64,000 bases of DNA from Streptomyces jumonjinensis (GTDB taxonomy: Bacteria; Actinomycetota; Actinomycetes; Streptomycetales; Streptomycetaceae): NCBI RefSeq assembly GCF_009600885.1, contig NZ_VCLA01000178.1, positions 10,847-74,846 of the forward strand. Direction: 5' to 3'. Position 1 is the first letter of the stretch, and each line of letters begins with the position of its first letter. Positions 17,307 to 25,462 of the stretch are shown here, piece by piece. The translations under genes were made by a program, and so were the position numbers. The notes beneath the pieces are model-generated. The model saw only the letters and a list, made by a program, of their open reading frames with translations. It did no database searches and was not told the origin of the DNA.

Positions 17307-19361
17307 ATGTCTGAACTCAACCGCCGCCGGTTTCTCCGGATCGCCGGCGCGACCGCGGGTTTCACGGCGCTCTCCGGCAGCATCGACCGTGCCGCCGCCA
17401 TCCCGGCCAAGCGCCGCCACGGCACCTTCAAGGACGTGGAGCACATCGTCGTCCTGATGCAGGAGAACCGTTCCTTCGATCACTACTTCGGCGCGCTGAA
17501 GGGCGTACGCGGCTTCGGCGACCCCCGACCGTTCGTCCTCGGCTCAGGGCGGCCGGTATGGCACCAGCCGGACGGCGGGAAGGACGTACTGCCCTTCCAC
17601 CCGGACGCCGGGAATCTCGGCATGCAGTTCATCGCCGGGCTCGACCACTACTGGCACGACGGTCACCAGGCGTGGAACAACGGCAGATACGACCGGTGGA
17701 TCCCGGCCAAGTCGGCGGGGACGATGGCGTATCTGACGCGTACGGACATCCCCTTCCACTACGCGCTCGCCGACGCCTTCACGGTGTGCGACGCGTACCA
17801 CTGCTCCTTCATCGGCGCCACCGACCCCAACCGCTACTACATGTGGACGGGCCACACCGGCAACGACGGTCAGGGCGGCGGGCCGGTGCTCGGCAACGAG
17901 GAGGTCGGTTACGACTGGACGACCTACCCCGAGCGGCTGGAGCGGGCCGGGATCTCCTGGAGGATCTACCAGGACGTCGGCGACGGACTGGACGCCGCGG
18001 GCCGCTGGGGCTGGATCCAGGACGCCTACCGCGGCAACTACGGCGACAACTCGCTGCTCTACTTCAACCGGTACCGCAACGCCAGGCCCGGCGACCCGCT
18101 GTACGACAAGGCCCGCACCGGCACCGACGTGAAGAACGGCGACGGCTACTTCGACCGTCTCAGGGCCGACGTCACGGCGGACAGCCTGCCCCAGATCTCC
18201 TGGATCACCGCGCCCGAGGCGTTCTCCGAGCACCCGAACTGGCCGACCAACTACGGAGCCTGGTACATCTCGCGGGTGCTGGACGCGCTCACCTCCAACC
18301 CCGAGGTCTGGGCCAGGACCGCGCTGTTCATCACCTACGACGAGAACGACGGCTACTTCGACCATGTCCCCCCGCCCTATCCCCCGGCCTCCCCGGCGCA
18401 GGGGCTCTCGGGCGTGGACAGCTCGCTCGATCACTTCAAGGGCAACGGAAAGTACTCGGCCGGCCCCTACGGTCTGGGCCAGCGGGTGCCCATGCTCGTC
18501 GTCTCGCCCTGGAGCACGGGCGGCTATGTCTGCTCCGAGACCTTCGACCACACCTCGCTCATCCGCTTCATGGAGGCCCGCTTCGGGGTCGTGGAGCCCG
18601 GTATCTCGCCCTGGCGGCGCGCGGTCTGCGGCGATCTGACCTCGGCGTTCGACTTCGAGCTGCGGAAGAACCGGCCGGCCGGGCTGCCCGGTACCGACGC
18701 CTATGAGCCGCCGGACGACAAGCGTCACCCCAGCTATGTGCCGAAGCCGCCCGTGAACCCCGCGATGCCCCGGCAGGAGAAGGGCTCCCGGCCGGCCCGG
18801 CCGCTGCCGTACGCGCCGCTGGTCGACGGGGTCTCCTCCCCGGACACCGGGCACTTCGCCCTGACCTTCAGCGGCGGCGCGCAGGCCGGCGCCTGCTTCC
18901 TGGTCACCTCGGCCAACCGGACCGACGGGCCGTGGACCTACACCACGGCCGCCGGGAACCGGATCTCCGACAGCTGGAACTCGGTGCACTCCCAGGGCGT
19001 CTACGACCTCACCGTCTACGGCCCCAACGGGTTCCTGAGAAGCTTCCGGGGGCAGAACACCTCGCCGGGGGCCGAGGTGACGGCCCGCCATATCGCCCGC
19101 AGGGGCGTCGAGCTGACCATGACGAACGACGGCGACTCGGTCTGCCGGCTGACCCTCGCCAACGCCTACGGCGGCAAGAAGCGGACGTTCCCCGTCCGTC
19201 CGGGGGCGCAGGTGCGGCACACCGTGGAGCTCACGGGGCGCCGGCGCTGGTACGACCTGACGGTGGTCTCCAGCGCCGACAGCAGATTCCTGCGGCGCTT
19301 CGCCGGGCATGTGGAGAACGGCAGGCCGGGGGTGAGCGACCCGGCGATCCTCACCGGCTGA
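17307..19361 (+). CDS. Secreted phosphocholine-specific phospholipase C, Tat substrate
   Basis: A 684-residue exported enzyme of the acid phosphatase/PLC superfamily. The start has a twin-arginine signal (NRRRFLRIAGATAG). Catalytic-domain motifs are QENRSFDHYFG, HDGHQAWNNGRYDRW, GATDPNRYYMWTG, ITYDENDGYFDHV and CSETFDHTSLIRFME, covering about residues 40-430. Two C-terminal beta domains of the DUF756 type follow (about 500-680). It hydrolyses phosphatidylcholine or sphingomyelin outside the cell, often under phosphate control; I did not find a clear PHO box upstream. ATG at 17307, with only a weak GAGG ribosome site. Confidence 0.9.
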   Translation: MSELNRRRFLRIAGATAGFTALSGSIDRAAAIPAKRRHGTFKDVEHIVVLMQENRSFDHYFGALKGVRGFGDPRPFVLGSGRPVWHQPDGGKDVLPFHPDAGNLGMQFIAGLDHYWHDGHQAWNNGRYDRWIPAKSAGTMAYLTRTDIPFHYALADAFTVCDAYHCSFIGATDPNRYYMWTGHTGNDGQGGGPVLGNEEVGYDWTTYPERLERAGISWRIYQDVGDGLDAAGRWGWIQDAYRGNYGDNSLLYFNRYRNARPGDPLYDKARTGTDVKNGDGYFDRLRADVTADSLPQISWITAPEAFSEHPNWPTNYGAWYISRVLDALTSNPEVWARTALFITYDENDGYFDHVPPPYPPASPAQGLSGVDSSLDHFKGNGKYSAGPYGLGQRVPMLVVSPWSTGGYVCSETFDHTSLIRFMEARFGVVEPGISPWRRAVCGDLTSAFDFELRKNRPAGLPGTDAYEPPDDKRHPSYVPKPPVNPAMPRQEKGSRPARPLPYAPLVDGVSSPDTGHFALTFSGGAQAGACFLVTSANRTDGPWTYTTAAGNRISDSWNSVHSQGVYDLTVYGPNGFLRSFRGQNTSPGAEVTARHIARRGVELTMTNDGDSVCRLTLANAYGGKKRTFPVRPGAQVRHTVELTGRRRWYDLTVVSSADSRFLRRFAGHVENGRPGVSDPAILTG

Positions 19362-19463
19362 CGCCCGCCGCCGGGCGGCATGCGCCGAGCGTGGCGGCGG
19401 CGCACGGTGTACGCCGTGAGCCGCGGCGCGGGCGACACCCGCCGTCGCTGGGTTCCGAGGCCG

Positions 19464-19625
19464 GTCACCCGTCAGCCGGGCTCAGGTGCGGTCACCCGTC
19501 AGCCGGGCTCAGGAGCGGTCACCCATCAGCCGGGCTCAGGAGCGGTCAGCCGTCAGCCGCGCTCAGGAGCGGTCAGCCGTCAGCCGCGCTCAGGAGCGGT
19601 CAGCCGTCAGCCGCGCTCAGAAGCC
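19464..19625. repeat. Six-unit 27-bp tandem repeat between convergent genes
   Basis: Six contiguous 27-base units start at 19464, 19491, 19518, 19545, 19572 and 19599 (pattern GTCASCCRTCAGCCGSGCT plus CAGGAGCG), followed by a degenerate seventh. There are no spacers, so it is not a CRISPR. It ends ten bases before the stop of the histidine kinase gene. Confidence 0.95.
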
Positions 19626-19634
19626 CGTCACCCA

Positions 19635-21404
19635 TCAGCCGTGCGCAGCCGGAGCCGTCAGCGGAACCCGCCACTCCAGGCGGGTTCCGCCGCCCGTCGT
19701 CCGCTTCGTCGTCCGCCTCGTCGTCACCGTCATCGTCCCGCCGAGCCGCTCGGCCCGTTCCGCGAGATTCCGCAGTCCGCTCCGTCTGCCGCCCGCGCTC
19801 TCGTCGATGCCCACCCCGTCGTCGGCGACCGCGACCGTCAGCGCCCCCGCGCGCACCGCCAGCGACACCTCCGCCTTCGACGCCTCCGCGTGGCGGGCCA
19901 CATTGCTGAGGGCCTCCCCCAGCACCGCGACGACCTCCTCGGCGATCGGGCGGGGCACATCGGTGTCGATCAGCCCCTCCATCCGCAGCCCGGGGGCGAA
20001 GCCGAGGGTGCGGGCCGCCTCCTCCAGGGCGCGGACGGTACGGACCCGGAGGCCGGGCGCGGACGCGGAGGTCTCGCGTTCCCGGAGGCCGAAGACGGTC
20101 GACCGGATGATCTTGATGGTGTCGTCGAGGTCGTCGATCGCCCGTACCAGCCGCTCGGTGGCCTCCGGGTGTTCGACGAACCGCCGTGCGCTCTGCAGCG
20201 TCATCCCGGTCGCGAACAGCCGCTGGATCGCCAGATCGTGCAGATCGCGGGCGATCCGGTCCCGGTCCGCCAGCAGCGCCATCTGCTCGGCGTCCCGCCG
20301 CCGGTCCTCCAGCTCCAGAGCGAGCGCGGCCTGCCCGGCGAAACCGGAGAGCGGGGCGGTCTCCGCGTCGGTGAACGGGGGCCGTCCGGAGCGGCGGGCG
20401 AGCATCAGCACCCCGCGAACCCGGCCCTTCTGACCGACCGGCACCGCGACGGCGGGCCCGAAGCCCCGCCAGCGGGCCGCACCGGAGGTCACCCGCTCAT
20501 CGCCTGCCACATCCGGCGAGGTGACCAGGCCGCCCTCCGCCAGCGCGGCTGCCGCGAGGGCGCCCGCGGCGAGCGGCGCCGCGCCCTGGTGCGCCTCGGA
20601 ACCCTCCCCGAGCGCCAGAGCCTCGCGCAGCTCGCCGTCCCGCCCGGCCAGATAGACCACGCCCAGTTCGGTGGAGGTGATCCGGCGGGCCCGGTCCGTC
20701 ATCATCTCCAGGACCTGGATCTCGGAGGCCCCGGAGAGCAGCGCGCTGGTGAAGTCGGCGCTGGCCGTCAGCCAGCGTTCCCTGAGGCGTACCGTCTCGA
20801 AGAGCCGGGCGTTGTCGATGGCGATCCCGGCCGCGACGGCCAGGGTGGACAGCACCGCCTCGTCCTCGGCGTCGAACTCGGCCGCGCCCCGTTTCTCCGT
20901 CATATACAGATTGCCGAACACTTCGTCGCGCACCCGGATCGGCACCCCGAGGAAGGAGCTCATCGGCGGATGGTGCGGCGGGAGACCGGACGACGAGGGG
21001 TGCGCGGAGAGTTCGGCCAGCCGCAGCGGTTCGGGATGCCGGATCAGCTCGCCGAGCAGACCGTGTCCGCAGGGCGGGTCGCCGATCCGGGTCCGGGCGG
21101 CGCCGTCGACGCCGACGGTCAGAAAGCGGTCGAGCCGCTGCCCGTCCCCGATGACTCCGAGAGCGCCGTACCCGGCGTCCACCAGGACGACAGCGGCCTC
21201 CACGATGCCGTGCAGCACCTGGGGCAGATCGAGTTCCCGGCCGACCGACAGGACGGCCTCCAGCAGCCCGTTGAGCCGGTCTCGGCTGCCGCGCGCCTCG
21301 TCGATCCGGGACTGGAGCTCATCGAGCAGCTCATCGAGCCGCAGGCGGGGAATCCTGCCCGCGCCACCGTCGTCCCCACCCATGAGCCCTCCGACACTCG
21401 GCAC
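19635..21404 (-). CDS. DevS/DosS-like GAF-GAF sensor histidine kinase
   Basis: A 589-residue soluble kinase. GAF-A (about 60-205) includes LPPHHPPMSSFLGVPIRVRD and GNLYMTEKRG, the same segments as in mycobacterial DosS/DosT, where (from memory) the haem-ligating histidine lies. GAF-B spans about 225-370. The HisKA_3 box is DRDRIARDLHDLAIQRLF and the ATPase part contains LGEALSNVARHAEAS and DDGVGID. It should sense oxygen, redox or NO and phosphorylate the divergent LuxR-type regulator. Start GTG at 21404 (GGAGG upstream) or ATG at 21383, also with GGAGG. Confidence 0.9.
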   Translation of the reverse strand: MPSVGGLMGGDDGGAGRIPRLRLDELLDELQSRIDEARGSRDRLNGLLEAVLSVGRELDLPQVLHGIVEAAVVLVDAGYGALGVIGDGQRLDRFLTVGVDGAARTRIGDPPCGHGLLGELIRHPEPLRLAELSAHPSSSGLPPHHPPMSSFLGVPIRVRDEVFGNLYMTEKRGAAEFDAEDEAVLSTLAVAAGIAIDNARLFETVRLRERWLTASADFTSALLSGASEIQVLEMMTDRARRITSTELGVVYLAGRDGELREALALGEGSEAHQGAAPLAAGALAAAALAEGGLVTSPDVAGDERVTSGAARWRGFGPAVAVPVGQKGRVRGVLMLARRSGRPPFTDAETAPLSGFAGQAALALELEDRRRDAEQMALLADRDRIARDLHDLAIQRLFATGMTLQSARRFVEHPEATERLVRAIDDLDDTIKIIRSTVFGLRERETSASAPGLRVRTVRALEEAARTLGFAPGLRMEGLIDTDVPRPIAEEVVAVLGEALSNVARHAEASKAEVSLAVRAGALTVAVADDGVGIDESAGGRRSGLRNLAERAERLGGTMTVTTRRTTKRTTGGGTRLEWRVPLTAPAAHG

Positions 21405-21546
21405 CCGGCCTCCGGCACCCGACCCGGAGTGCCAGGAGCGCGTTCACCGTACCGTCCGGCGCGGACACTTCGCCGCTCAGGGCCCGGCGGGCAGGGTACG
21501 CCGGCACGGGCGTGCGACCGGACCGGCGCGTACCGCCCGGGGAGAG

Positions 21547-21564
21547 AGGGGCCGTTCGGCCCCT
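21547..21564. promoter_or_regulatory. DosR/DevR-type palindromic operator upstream of the response regulator
   Basis: AGGGGCCGTTCGGCCCCT is a perfect 18-bp palindrome 64 bases before the GTG of the DevR-like gene. The form (GGGNCC half-sites around a short A/T centre) resembles the inverted repeats bound by DosR/DevR and its Streptomyces counterpart, which suggests autoregulation. Confidence 0.6.
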
Positions 21565-21628
21565 GTCGCTCCCGGGCCGGGGCCGGGCACTCTCGGAGGG
21601 AACAGTCAAGATCCAGGGAGCGACACAC

Positions 21629-22306
21629 GTGACCGCGACACCCGCCTTCTCTCCACAGCGCCCGATACGGGTGTTCCTGCTCGACGACCACGAGGTGGTA
21701 CGGCGGGGCGTGCACGATCTGCTGGACTCGGAGCCGGACATCGCGGTGGTCGGCGAGGCGGGTTCGGGTGAACAGGCCCTGGTCCGGGGCCCGGCGCTGC
21801 GCCCGGATGTCGCGGTGCTCGACATCCGGCTGCCGGACGGCGACGGCATCACGGTCTGCCGGGAGCTGCGGTCGCGGATGCCGGGCGTCGCCTGTCTGAT
21901 GCTGACCTCGTTCGATGACGACGACGCCCTGCTGGACGCGATCATGGCGGGCGCGGCGGGCTATGTGCTGAAGCAGATCAAGGGCTCGGACCTGGTCCAG
22001 GCGGTGCGCACGGTGGCGGCGGGGCAGTCGATGCTCGACGCGGCCACCACCGCCCGGCTGATGCACAATCTGCGGACGCCCGCCGAACCGGACGACACCC
22101 GGTCCCAGCTCGACGAGCTCACCGCCCGGGAGCGGCAGATCCTGGCGCTGATCGGCGAGGGGCTGACCAACCGGCAGATCGGTGAGCGGCTCTATCTGGC
22201 GGAGAAGACCGTCAAGAACCATATCTCCCGGCTGCTGGCCAAACTGGGGGTCGAGCGCCGGGTCCAGGCGGCGGTGCTCGCCACCCAGTTCGATCTGCCG
22301 AGGTGA
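21629..22306 (+). CDS. DevR/DosR-like LuxR-family response regulator
   Basis: A 225-residue NarL-class regulator. The receiver domain (about 12-130) has the acidic pair in LLDDHEVVRRG, the phosphoacceptor Asp in VAVLDIRLPDGDG, and LTSFDDDDA followed by the conserved Lys in VLKQIKGSD. The LuxR helix-turn-helix (about 155-215) reads LTARERQILALIGEGLTNRQIGERLYLAEKTVKNHISRLLAKLGV. LDIRLPDGDG and the LKQIKG pattern are typical of the DosR branch. GTG at 21629 follows AGGGAG. The divergent kinase is its likely partner, and a PPK2 gene follows 106 bases downstream. Confidence 0.92.
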   Translation: MTATPAFSPQRPIRVFLLDDHEVVRRGVHDLLDSEPDIAVVGEAGSGEQALVRGPALRPDVAVLDIRLPDGDGITVCRELRSRMPGVACLMLTSFDDDDALLDAIMAGAAGYVLKQIKGSDLVQAVRTVAAGQSMLDAATTARLMHNLRTPAEPDDTRSQLDELTARERQILALIGEGLTNRQIGERLYLAEKTVKNHISRLLAKLGVERRVQAAVLATQFDLPR

Positions 22307-22412
22307 CGCCGCGCGGGGTGAACGGCAGCGGCGCCGTACCACATCGAGCGGAGCGGCCCGAGCGCCCCTAAGGTCGTCCCGTACGGCGAAACGCGATCGA
22401 TCCGGGAGAGGC

Positions 22413-23231
22413 ATGACGGGCAAGAAGTCGGCACCGGCGGCGAGGCTGCCGCGTTCCGTCTACGAGCGGGAGCTGCTGAGGCTCCAGACGGAGCTGGTGA
22501 AAGTCCAGGAGTGGGTACGCGCCGAGGGCGCCCGGCTCGTGGTGGTGTTCGAGGGCCGGGACGCGGCGGGCAAGGGCGGTGTCATCAAACGGTTCGCGGA
22601 GCACCTCAATCCGCGCGTCGCCCGTGTCACGGCGCTGCCCAAGCCCACGGAACGGGAACGCACCCAGTGGTACTTCCAGCGCTATGTGGAGCATCTCCCG
22701 GCCGCCGGGGAGATCGTGCTGTTCGACCGGAGCTGGTACAACCGCGCCGGGGTCGAGCAGGTGATGGGCTTCTGCACCCCGGATGAGCACCGGCGCTTTC
22801 TGCACCAGTGCCCCATCTTCGAGCGGATGCTGGTGGAGGACGGGATCCTGCTGCGCAAGTACTGGTTCTCGGTGAGCGACGCCGTACAGGAGGAACGGTT
22901 CCGGCGGCGGCTGGAGGATCCGACCCGGCAGTGGAAGCTGTCCCCGATGGATCTGGAGTCGATCACCCGCTGGGAGGCGTACTCCCGGGCCAAGGACGAG
23001 ATGCTGGTGCACACGGACATCCCGGAAGCGCCCTGGTATGTGGTGGAGAGCGATGAGAAGCGGGGCGCGCGCCTCAATATGATCGCCCATCTGCTCTCCA
23101 CCGTCCCCTACCGCGAGGTGCCCCCGCCGGCGATCGAGATTCCGCGCCGGCCGCCGTCGACCGGCTATACGCGCCCGCCGCGCGATCTCCAGACGTACGT
23201 CCCCGATCACGCGGCGGGCCTCATCCCGTAA
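22413..23231 (+). CDS. ppk2: Polyphosphate kinase 2 (PPK2 class I)
   Basis: A 272-residue PPK2. Walker A is GRDAAGKGG, the lid/Walker B region is LFDRSWYNRAGVEQVMGF, and CPIFERMLVEDGILLRKYWFSVS and RQWKLSPMDLESITRWEAYSRAKDEM are family signatures. PPK2 transfers phosphate between polyphosphate and nucleotides, usually making GDP/ADP into GTP/ATP. Co-location with DevR-like regulator and a stress protein fits an energy-storage role in dormancy. ATG at 22413 has GGGAGAG upstream. It converges on the USP gene with only ten bases between stops. Confidence 0.93.
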   Translation: MTGKKSAPAARLPRSVYERELLRLQTELVKVQEWVRAEGARLVVVFEGRDAAGKGGVIKRFAEHLNPRVARVTALPKPTERERTQWYFQRYVEHLPAAGEIVLFDRSWYNRAGVEQVMGFCTPDEHRRFLHQCPIFERMLVEDGILLRKYWFSVSDAVQEERFRRRLEDPTRQWKLSPMDLESITRWEAYSRAKDEMLVHTDIPEAPWYVVESDEKRGARLNMIAHLLSTVPYREVPPPAIEIPRRPPSTGYTRPPRDLQTYVPDHAAGLIP

Positions 23232-23241
23232 CGGCCGTGCG

Positions 23242-24147
23242 TTACTGGTGGGGGATCACCGCGACGGGCGCGGTGGCGTGGTGCAGCACGGCGTGCGCGA
23301 CGGATCCGATCCGGCCGCCGAACGGTGTGGCGTGCCGGATGCGGCGGCCGACGACCAGCAGGGCCGCGCCGTGGGACGCCGCCACCAGCTGGTCGACGGT
23401 CTTGCCGGGCCGGGAGTCCTCGACCACCGCCACGGACGGGTGCTTCTGCCGCCAGGGGCGCAGCGCCTCGGTGAGTGCGGCGGCCTCCGTTTCGGCGAGC
23501 TGGGCGTCGAGCTGCGGGTCCGGGGGCAGCCCGTAGGCGAAGTAGGGCGGCAGGCTCCAGCTGTGGACGACCCTCAGCTCCGTCTCCCGGCGTGCGGCTG
23601 CTTCGAAGGCGAACGCGATCAGGGCGTCGTCCGGGGCGTTGGCGTCGAGTCCGAGGACGACGGGGCCGTCCGGGGCGGGCTGCTCGCCGCCGGACTCCGC
23701 GATGTCGGCGCCGGCGTCGGCGTCGTCCTGGGCGAGCGCCCGGACGACGACCACGGGCCGCTCGGCGCGGGCGACGACCGCCTGCCCCACCGAGCCGACG
23801 AGGAAGCCGCCGATGGTGCTGAGCCCCTCGGAGCCCAGCACCAGCAGATCGGCGGTCTCGGCCGCTTCGGCGAGCACTTCGGCGGGGCGGCCGGTGAGCT
23901 GTTCCCAGGTGACGTCGAGTCCGGGGTGGCGGCGGCCGAGCTCTTCGGCGGCCTCCCGGGGGATCTGCCGGGTCCAGTCCTGCTCGGTCTCGGCGCCCAT
24001 GAACGGGGCCTGGAGCAGCGGCAGCGGCTCCCAGACGTTGACCAGCCTCAGTGGCAGACCGCGCAGCTTCGCTTCGCGGGCCGCCCATTCGGCGGCGGCC
24101 AGGCTCTCTCGGGAGCCGTCGAGGCCGACTGTGACGGTGCGGGACAT
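23242..24147 (-). CDS. Tandem-domain universal stress protein
   Basis: A 301-residue protein of two UspA modules. Module 1 (about 1-150) begins RTVTVGLDGSRESLAAAEWA and carries the ATP-binding pattern LVLGSEGLSTIGGFLVGSVGQ. Module 2 (about 160-300) begins PVVLGLDANAPDDALIAFAF and carries LLVVGRRIRHATPFGGRIGSVAHAVL. Such tandem USPs are strongly induced under hypoxia and nitric oxide in actinobacteria. The ATG at 24147 has GGAGGTG upstream; an in-frame upstream extension lacks similarity. A DosR-like palindrome lies 24 bases before the start. Confidence 0.92.
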   Translation of the reverse strand: MSRTVTVGLDGSRESLAAAEWAAREAKLRGLPLRLVNVWEPLPLLQAPFMGAETEQDWTRQIPREAAEELGRRHPGLDVTWEQLTGRPAEVLAEAAETADLLVLGSEGLSTIGGFLVGSVGQAVVARAERPVVVVRALAQDDADAGADIAESGGEQPAPDGPVVLGLDANAPDDALIAFAFEAAARRETELRVVHSWSLPPYFAYGLPPDPQLDAQLAETEAAALTEALRPWRQKHPSVAVVEDSRPGKTVDQLVAASHGAALLVVGRRIRHATPFGGRIGSVAHAVLHHATAPVAVIPHQ

Positions 24148-24170
24148 GGTGCACACCTCCTGGAGCGGGC

Positions 24171-24191
24171 GGGGTCCGTCGATCGGTCCCC
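24171..24191. promoter_or_regulatory. DosR/DevR-like box upstream of the universal stress protein gene
   Basis: GGGGTCCG (24171-24178) and CGGTCCCC (24184-24191) form an imperfect inverted repeat (one mismatch in eight, 5-base centre), 24-44 bases upstream of the USP start on its promoter side. It is similar in half-site to the perfect palindrome at 21547. Confidence 0.5.
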
Positions 24192-24335
24192 TGTCCAACA
24201 TGATCGCCTTCATTCGGGCGTGCCAGAGGCCACAGGTCCTCCGCGGGTGGTCCCAGGTCCTGCCGCCGGGGCCGACAGACCCAGGCAGAAGGCCCCGGGG
24301 CGTCGCCCTCGGCGGGCGGCGGGCGGCCCCGGTGT

Positions 24336-24366
24336 TTGACCTTCAGGCTGCCTGAAGGCCGAGAAT
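24336..24366 (+). promoter_or_regulatory. MerR-type promoter with 19-bp spacer and palindromic operator
   Basis: TTGACC (24336-24341), a 19-base spacer, and GAGAAT (24361-24366). The spacer holds CCTTCAGG-CTG-CCTGAAGG (24340-24358), a perfect palindrome. The long spacer with an internal palindrome is the hallmark of MerR-controlled promoters. The expected transcription start falls at or one base before the ATG at 24374, so the mRNA is probably leaderless. Confidence 0.75.
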
Positions 24367-24373
24367 CACGGCC

Positions 24374-25462
24374 ATGGACAGCACTGCCGAACTGCTGAGC
24401 ATCAGCGCCTTCGCGCGGCGCGTCGGCCTGACGCCGAGCGCTCTGCGCTTCTACGACGACTGCCGCGTCCTTCCGCCCGCGTCCGTGGACGGAACGACCG
24501 GTTACCGCTATTACACCCCCGACCAGGAGGAACGGGCCGCGCTGCTGCGCGGTCTGCGGGCGGCGGGAGTGCCGCTGGCCGAGGTCGCCGTGGTGCTCGA
24601 CGGCCCTGGGAGCGAGGCCCGTACCGTCCTGGAACGCCACCGCGAGAGGGTCCGGGAGCGGACCCGGGCGGCGGACGCCGCCATCGAGTCGGTGCTCCGG
24701 TCCCTGGACGGGGCCAGGGCACCGGCCGAGGTCACCCTCGGCGGGGTGGAACTGGCGAGCGCCGCGCGGCAGGTCGTGCCCGCCGCGGGCGCCGACGAGC
24801 GGTATCCGGCGGTGGGCTGTGTGCTCATCGAGATCGAGGACGGCGAGATCCGTTTCGTCGCCACCGACCGCTACCGGCTGTCGCTGCGGACCCTGAGGCC
24901 GCTGGCGGTCAAGGGCCCGCCGGGCCGGCTGCTGCTGGCCGCGGAGGTCCTCGCCGGGCTGGGCGGCTGGGCCGCGCGCGCCGCCGAGGTGACCTTGGAG
25001 GTGCATCCGGACGCCGCCCGTGCCCACGGGCTCGGGGAGGTCCGGGAACTGCCGGTGTCACGGGAGCGGTTCCCCGGGTACCGGGAGATGCTGTCGGCGC
25101 TCACACCGCCCGCGCACCGGGCGGTCGTGGACCGGGCGGAGCTGGCGGGGGCCGTGGAGCGGTGCGGTCCCGCCCGGGCCGTGGTCCTCGCCCTGGCGGG
25201 CGACCGGCTCTCGGTCTCGCCGGTGGACGGTCTCTCCCGTGCCGTCGTGCTGACCGCCGTACGCCAGGACGCCGGTTCGGCGAGGGTCGGCTTCGATCCC
25301 GCCGTGCTGCTGTCGGCGCTGGAGTCGAGCGTCGGACCCGATGTGCTGCTGGAGATCGCGACGCCCGCCGAACCGGTCGTGGTGCGCTCCGCCGACCAGG
25401 GCGGATTCACCACTCTCGTCATGCCCGTGGCCCTCGGTCCCAAGGAAGGCGCCCTGTCATGA
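24374..25462 (+). CDS. MerR helix-turn-helix fused to DNA polymerase III beta-clamp-like domains
   Basis: A 362-residue chimeric protein. Residues about 8-78 are a MerR winged helix (SISAFARRVGLTPSALRFYDD, GYRYYTPDQEERAALLRGLRAAGVPLAEV) and about 85-115 form the dimerisation helix. Residues about 119-235 resemble beta-clamp domain II (GGVELASAARQVVP, IEIEDGEIRFVATDRYRLSLRTL, SRERFPGYREML), and about 236-355 resemble domain III (VVDRAELAGAVERC, RVGFDPAVLLSALES, PVVVRSADQGGFTTLVMPV). Clamp domain I is replaced by the MerR part. It probably binds its own spacer operator; the clamp part may bind a ligand or a replication partner. The next gene overlaps by four bases. Confidence 0.85.
   Translation: MDSTAELLSISAFARRVGLTPSALRFYDDCRVLPPASVDGTTGYRYYTPDQEERAALLRGLRAAGVPLAEVAVVLDGPGSEARTVLERHRERVRERTRAADAAIESVLRSLDGARAPAEVTLGGVELASAARQVVPAAGADERYPAVGCVLIEIEDGEIRFVATDRYRLSLRTLRPLAVKGPPGRLLLAAEVLAGLGGWAARAAEVTLEVHPDAARAHGLGEVRELPVSRERFPGYREMLSALTPPAHRAVVDRAELAGAVERCGPARAVVLALAGDRLSVSPVDGLSRAVVLTAVRQDAGSARVGFDPAVLLSALESSVGPDVLLEIATPAEPVVVRSADQGGFTTLVMPVALGPKEGALS

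Noticed and set aside
19464..19625. Possible CRISPR array
   Set aside because: The 27-base units are contiguous with no unique spacers and no cas genes nearby.
24267..24283. Third DosR-like box in the USP/MerR gap
   Set aside because: GGGGCCGACAGACCC has only one good half-site; symmetry is poor.
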